In this document: in pieces, positions 50,238 to 51,812 of the stretch
Numbering within the stretch: position 1 is the stretch's first letter
How the letters are laid out: the number at the start of each line of letters is the position of its first letter
Origin: a virus
Length of the DNA: 51,812 nucleotides
Reading direction: 5' to 3' (one strand)
IMG/VR virus record: IMGVR_UViG_3300025280_000043
Location: 1-51,812 of that record
Made by a program: the position numbers and the translations under genes
Notes under the pieces: model-generated
Database searches by the model: none
Seen by the model: the letters and a program-made list of their open reading frames with translations, nothing else
Told to the model about the DNA's origin: nothing

Positions 50238-50423
50238 TTATTGATAGTCTGATGCAAGACAATCCCAACATAGGGTTACTGCATCATTCAGATTAGTGCC
50301 ATTACATTCTGGACAGTGAGGTAGCTCATATTCATATTCGTCCCCAAACTTTTCGGACAACCACCTATCAACTTTAGTTGCCTCCAAAGCCTCTTCTAGA
50401 GAAACGATTTCAAAGATTGGCAT
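50238..50423 (-). CDS. Small zinc-ribbon protein
   Basis: 61 residues. The acidic helix SLEEALEATKVDRWLSEKFG is followed by CPECNGTNLNDAVTLCWDC, a Cys4 zinc ribbon. The leader contains a pseudoknot-like element 28 bases upstream of the ATG; SD AAGGATG. Confidence 0.7.
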   Translation of the reverse strand: MPIFEIVSLEEALEATKVDRWLSEKFGDEYEYELPHCPECNGTNLNDAVTLCWDCLASDYQ

Positions 50424-50450
50424 TATTCACATCCTTACATAATAAAAATT

Positions 50451-50477
50451 GAGCAGTTTAAAGACATGCTCAGGTCT
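50451..50477 (-). ncRNA. Pseudoknot-like element, copy 5
   Basis: Leftward: AGAC (50477-50474) pairs with GTCT, and GAGCA with TGCTC (ending 50451); linker TTAAAC. A T-rich stretch follows. It lies between an AGTATAATAG box (50497-50506) and the zinc-ribbon gene. Confidence 0.65.
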
Positions 50478-50496
50478 ACTTCAGTGTAGGTTTATT

Positions 50497-50506
50497 CTAT
50501 TATACT
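50497..50506 (-). promoter_or_regulatory. AGTATAATAG box upstream of pseudoknot copy 5
   Basis: It overlaps the last codons of the 50500 gene and stands about 20 bases before the pseudoknot, the same arrangement as at 44669-44678. No clear -35. Confidence 0.4.
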
Positions 50507-50787
50507 AACTTAGCTAGGTCTTTGTAAGCCCTAAGTAAGTCATAATATCGAATCTGTGTATCTTGTTCACGCTCAGTATCAGTAATGTATACTCGCATAG
50601 AAGTAGCATTCTCTTTACGAGTAGACGCTTGGGGAGTACCCTTTGGACGCTTACCAGAATAACGAACTCGTATATCATAAGTATTCTTATTAAGATGCTT
50701 CTTCAAACTCTTAATAAACTGATTACCCTTGAAAGTATTCTCCACCCTCAACACAAACTTCTCTTTGGATTCATTCTGTATCTGCAT
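50500..50787 (-). CDS. Hypothetical basic protein
   Basis: 95 residues from the ATG at 50787 (MQIQNESKEKFVLRVENTF), fixed by TTAGGAGG and by the promoter at 50829-50858, which overlaps the longer frame. Basic; IRVRYSGKRPKGTPQAST and a helix YYDLLRAYKDLAKL. Function unknown. Confidence 0.7.
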   Translation of the reverse strand: MQIQNESKEKFVLRVENTFKGNQFIKSLKKHLNKNTYDIRVRYSGKRPKGTPQASTRKENATSMRVYITDTEREQDTQIRYYDLLRAYKDLAKLV

Positions 50788-50828
50788 AATATGTAACCTC
50801 CTAAAATGTAGCGTTTTCGCTTGATTCA

Positions 50829-50858
50829 AGTTTACCACAAAACTTGATACTTTGTCAA
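50829..50858 (-). promoter_or_regulatory. Family promoter for the 50787 gene
   Basis: Leftward TTGACA (50853-50858), 18 bases, TAAACT (50829-50834), then TGAATCAAGCGAAAACG. Confidence 0.85.
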
Positions 50859-50865
50859 ATTTTCT

Positions 50866-51150
50866 CTATACTACTTGAGCTATAGAGTATTCATGACCTT
50901 TCATATTCAATTTGTACAGAGTTTCTGTATTTAACATTCTATATTGTTTCTTGTGCATATCATACACAGTCATAAGTTGTTTACTTTCAGGGTCATATCT
51001 TAGTCCTTCACCAGTAACACTTTTAGAAACTCCTAGCCTTGCTGACATGTTTCTTATATCTCCTGTGGTACGCTTTACAAAGGTCACTCCAAAAATCTTT
51101 CCTTTACTATATTTAATCATTTGAATAGCCGTTTCTTTATCTATTAGCAC
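50866..51150 (-). CDS. Hypothetical protein, start uncertain
   Basis: About 94 residues if started at the GTG at 51150 (VLIDKETAIQMIKYSKGKIFGVTFVKRTTGDIRNM), which follows AGGAGG. A GTG at 51177 overlapping the stop of the upstream micropeptide is an alternative; the frame stays open to 51228. KIFGVTFVKRTTGDIRNMSARLGV is typical of small phage proteins (often written as SH3-like) whose role is unknown. Confidence 0.6.
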   Translation of the reverse strand: MLIDKETAIQMIKYSKGKIFGVTFVKRTTGDIRNMSARLGVSKSVTGEGLRYDPESKQLMTVYDMHKKQYRMLNTETLYKLNMKGHEYSIAQVV

Positions 51151-51173
51151 CTTTCCTCCTCTCTCTAAACTAA

Positions 51174-51254
51174 TCACATTCCGCAAAATGCCATTGAAAA
51201 CATACCTCCCACCATCAAAAATAACCAAAACTTTATTGGGTTAACTATCATCAT
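51174..51254 (-). CDS. 26-residue hydrophobic micropeptide
   Basis: MMIVNPIKFWLFLMVGGMFS..., one likely membrane span. It is the first frame after promoter 51292-51320, with AAGGAGG about 12 bases upstream. Short, so coding status is uncertain. Confidence 0.45.
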   Translation of the reverse strand: MMIVNPIKFWLFLMVGGMFSMAFCGM

Positions 51255-51291
51255 AAGCGTTTCGTGCCTCCTTTTTCGTTGGATGTTTTCA

Positions 51292-51320
51292 AGTTTAGCA
51301 CAATTTTCGTTTGGACGCAA
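51292..51320 (-). promoter_or_regulatory. Family promoter for the 51254/51150 genes
   Basis: Leftward TTGCGT (51315-51320), 17 bases ending TTGTGC, TAAACT (51292-51297). Divergent from the HNH gene. Confidence 0.75.
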
Positions 51321-51341
51321 CTCGACTTTTTATCTCAATAT

Positions 51342-51350
51342 AGTATAATA
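51342..51350 (+). promoter_or_regulatory. AGTATAATA box upstream of the HNH gene
   Basis: Plus-strand TATAAT (51344-51349) within AGTATAATA, 18 bases before the ATG at 51368, followed by the SD AGGAGG. Confidence 0.5.
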
Positions 51351-51367
51351 AAATAGGAGGTATACTT

Positions 51368-51787
51368 ATGATTCGTAAACGATTTATAGCAGAGGGTGTA
51401 CGACCATTTAGAACTAAATGGGATGTTCAGAAAGCCATGAAGACTAGTGAGCTAGACATCTATCCTCAGATGTTACTGAAAACTAGAGAGATGAAAGAGT
51501 ACTTGAATAATAAAGTGCCTATGCAATCAGATAAACTTAAGGTACGTCTACTAAATGAAGGTTATTTGGAACCACAATGTGCTATTTGTTTACGTGTGTT
51601 CTGGGTAGGAGAAACCATTCCGTTACAGTTAGATCACATTAATGGAAACAATGAGGATAATAGATTAAATAATCTAAGACTCTTATGTCCTAACTGTCAT
51701 GCACAGACACCTCAATACAGATTGAAAGATGAGTTTAAGGGAGAAACTTATTCCAATAAGGATAAAGAAGACTCCAATAGAGCATAA
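51368..51787 (+). CDS. HNH endonuclease
   Basis: 139 residues. The HNH core is complete: CAIC near residue 75, LDHINGNNEDNRLNNLRLLCPNCHA (in part) with the DH, N and zinc cysteines (CPNC). The N-terminal 60 residues are basic and could hold the DNA-recognition helix. It is free-standing and opposite to its neighbours, as usual for homing or mobile HNH genes; a packaging-linked HNH is also possible, but no terminase is adjacent. Confidence 0.9.
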   Translation: MIRKRFIAEGVRPFRTKWDVQKAMKTSELDIYPQMLLKTREMKEYLNNKVPMQSDKLKVRLLNEGYLEPQCAICLRVFWVGETIPLQLDHINGNNEDNRLNNLRLLCPNCHAQTPQYRLKDEFKGETYSNKDKEDSNRA

Positions 51788-51812
51788 TCCATTTCAATAA
51801 GGTTCTTATCAA

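Overview
The window is part of the genome of a tailed double-stranded DNA bacteriophage (Caudoviricetes). It is AT-rich with dense, mostly leftward gene packing, and it carries a DNA-replication module, a long-tail module with tail-assembly chaperones, and a long run of small unknown genes. The tail genes (terminator, large tail-tube protein, chaperone pair with a slippery site, tape measure, hub/fibre, no sheath recognised) suggest a long non-contractile tail. Promoters are sigma-70-like (TTGACA / TATACT). I cannot name the host. No terminase, portal, capsid protease or major capsid gene is recognisable, so the head genes probably lie outside the window.

Layout. (1) 1-6232, minus strand: replication operon driven from a promoter at 6270-6298. 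It encodes a membrane peptide, a sigma-like factor, a DnaB-type helicase, a CHC2/Toprim primase, a probable single-strand-binding protein, dCMP deaminase and a family A polymerase cut by the left edge. (2) 6451-31692, minus strand: virion genes. In order of transcription these are a 2408-residue unknown protein, several unknown or coiled-coil proteins, an 1100-residue repeat-rich fibre-like protein whose C-terminal half sits in a GC-rich island, connector and terminator candidates, the tail tube, two tail chaperones joined by an A7 slippery site, the tape measure, a 1465-residue hub/fibre with an S74 chaperone domain, and an HTH/zinc-finger protein. (3) 31755-34155: two small genes, then an unusual non-coding region with an approximately 278-bp degenerate tandem repeat, extremely rich in CTAG. 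(4) 34156-36700, plus strand: small genes, the last three in single-gene cassettes, each with a promoter, a leader hairpin, the gene, a small pseudoknot-like element and a paired-dyad/pyrimidine-tract module. (5) 36941-51254, minus strand: about 43 small genes served by a family of near-identical promoters with a conserved initial transcribed sequence. This region includes a DUF932 protein, a Mom-like acetyltransferase-fold protein, an Api92/YubB-like protein, many tiny zinc-finger proteins, tRNA-Leu(UAA) and a roughly 0.5-kb untranslated stretch that looks like a structured RNA. (6) 51368-51787, plus strand: a free-standing HNH endonuclease.

How it fits together (inference). Region 5 and the + cassettes look like early genes read by the host sigma-70 holoenzyme. 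The replication operon has one promoter of the same family. The phage sigma-like factor made there may read a second motif, AGTATAATA, that lies upstream of several virion genes. The strongest candidates for undescribed biology are the repeated pseudoknot, which shows compensatory base changes in five copies, the 278-bp repeat array and the 43.75-44.27 kb RNA candidate.
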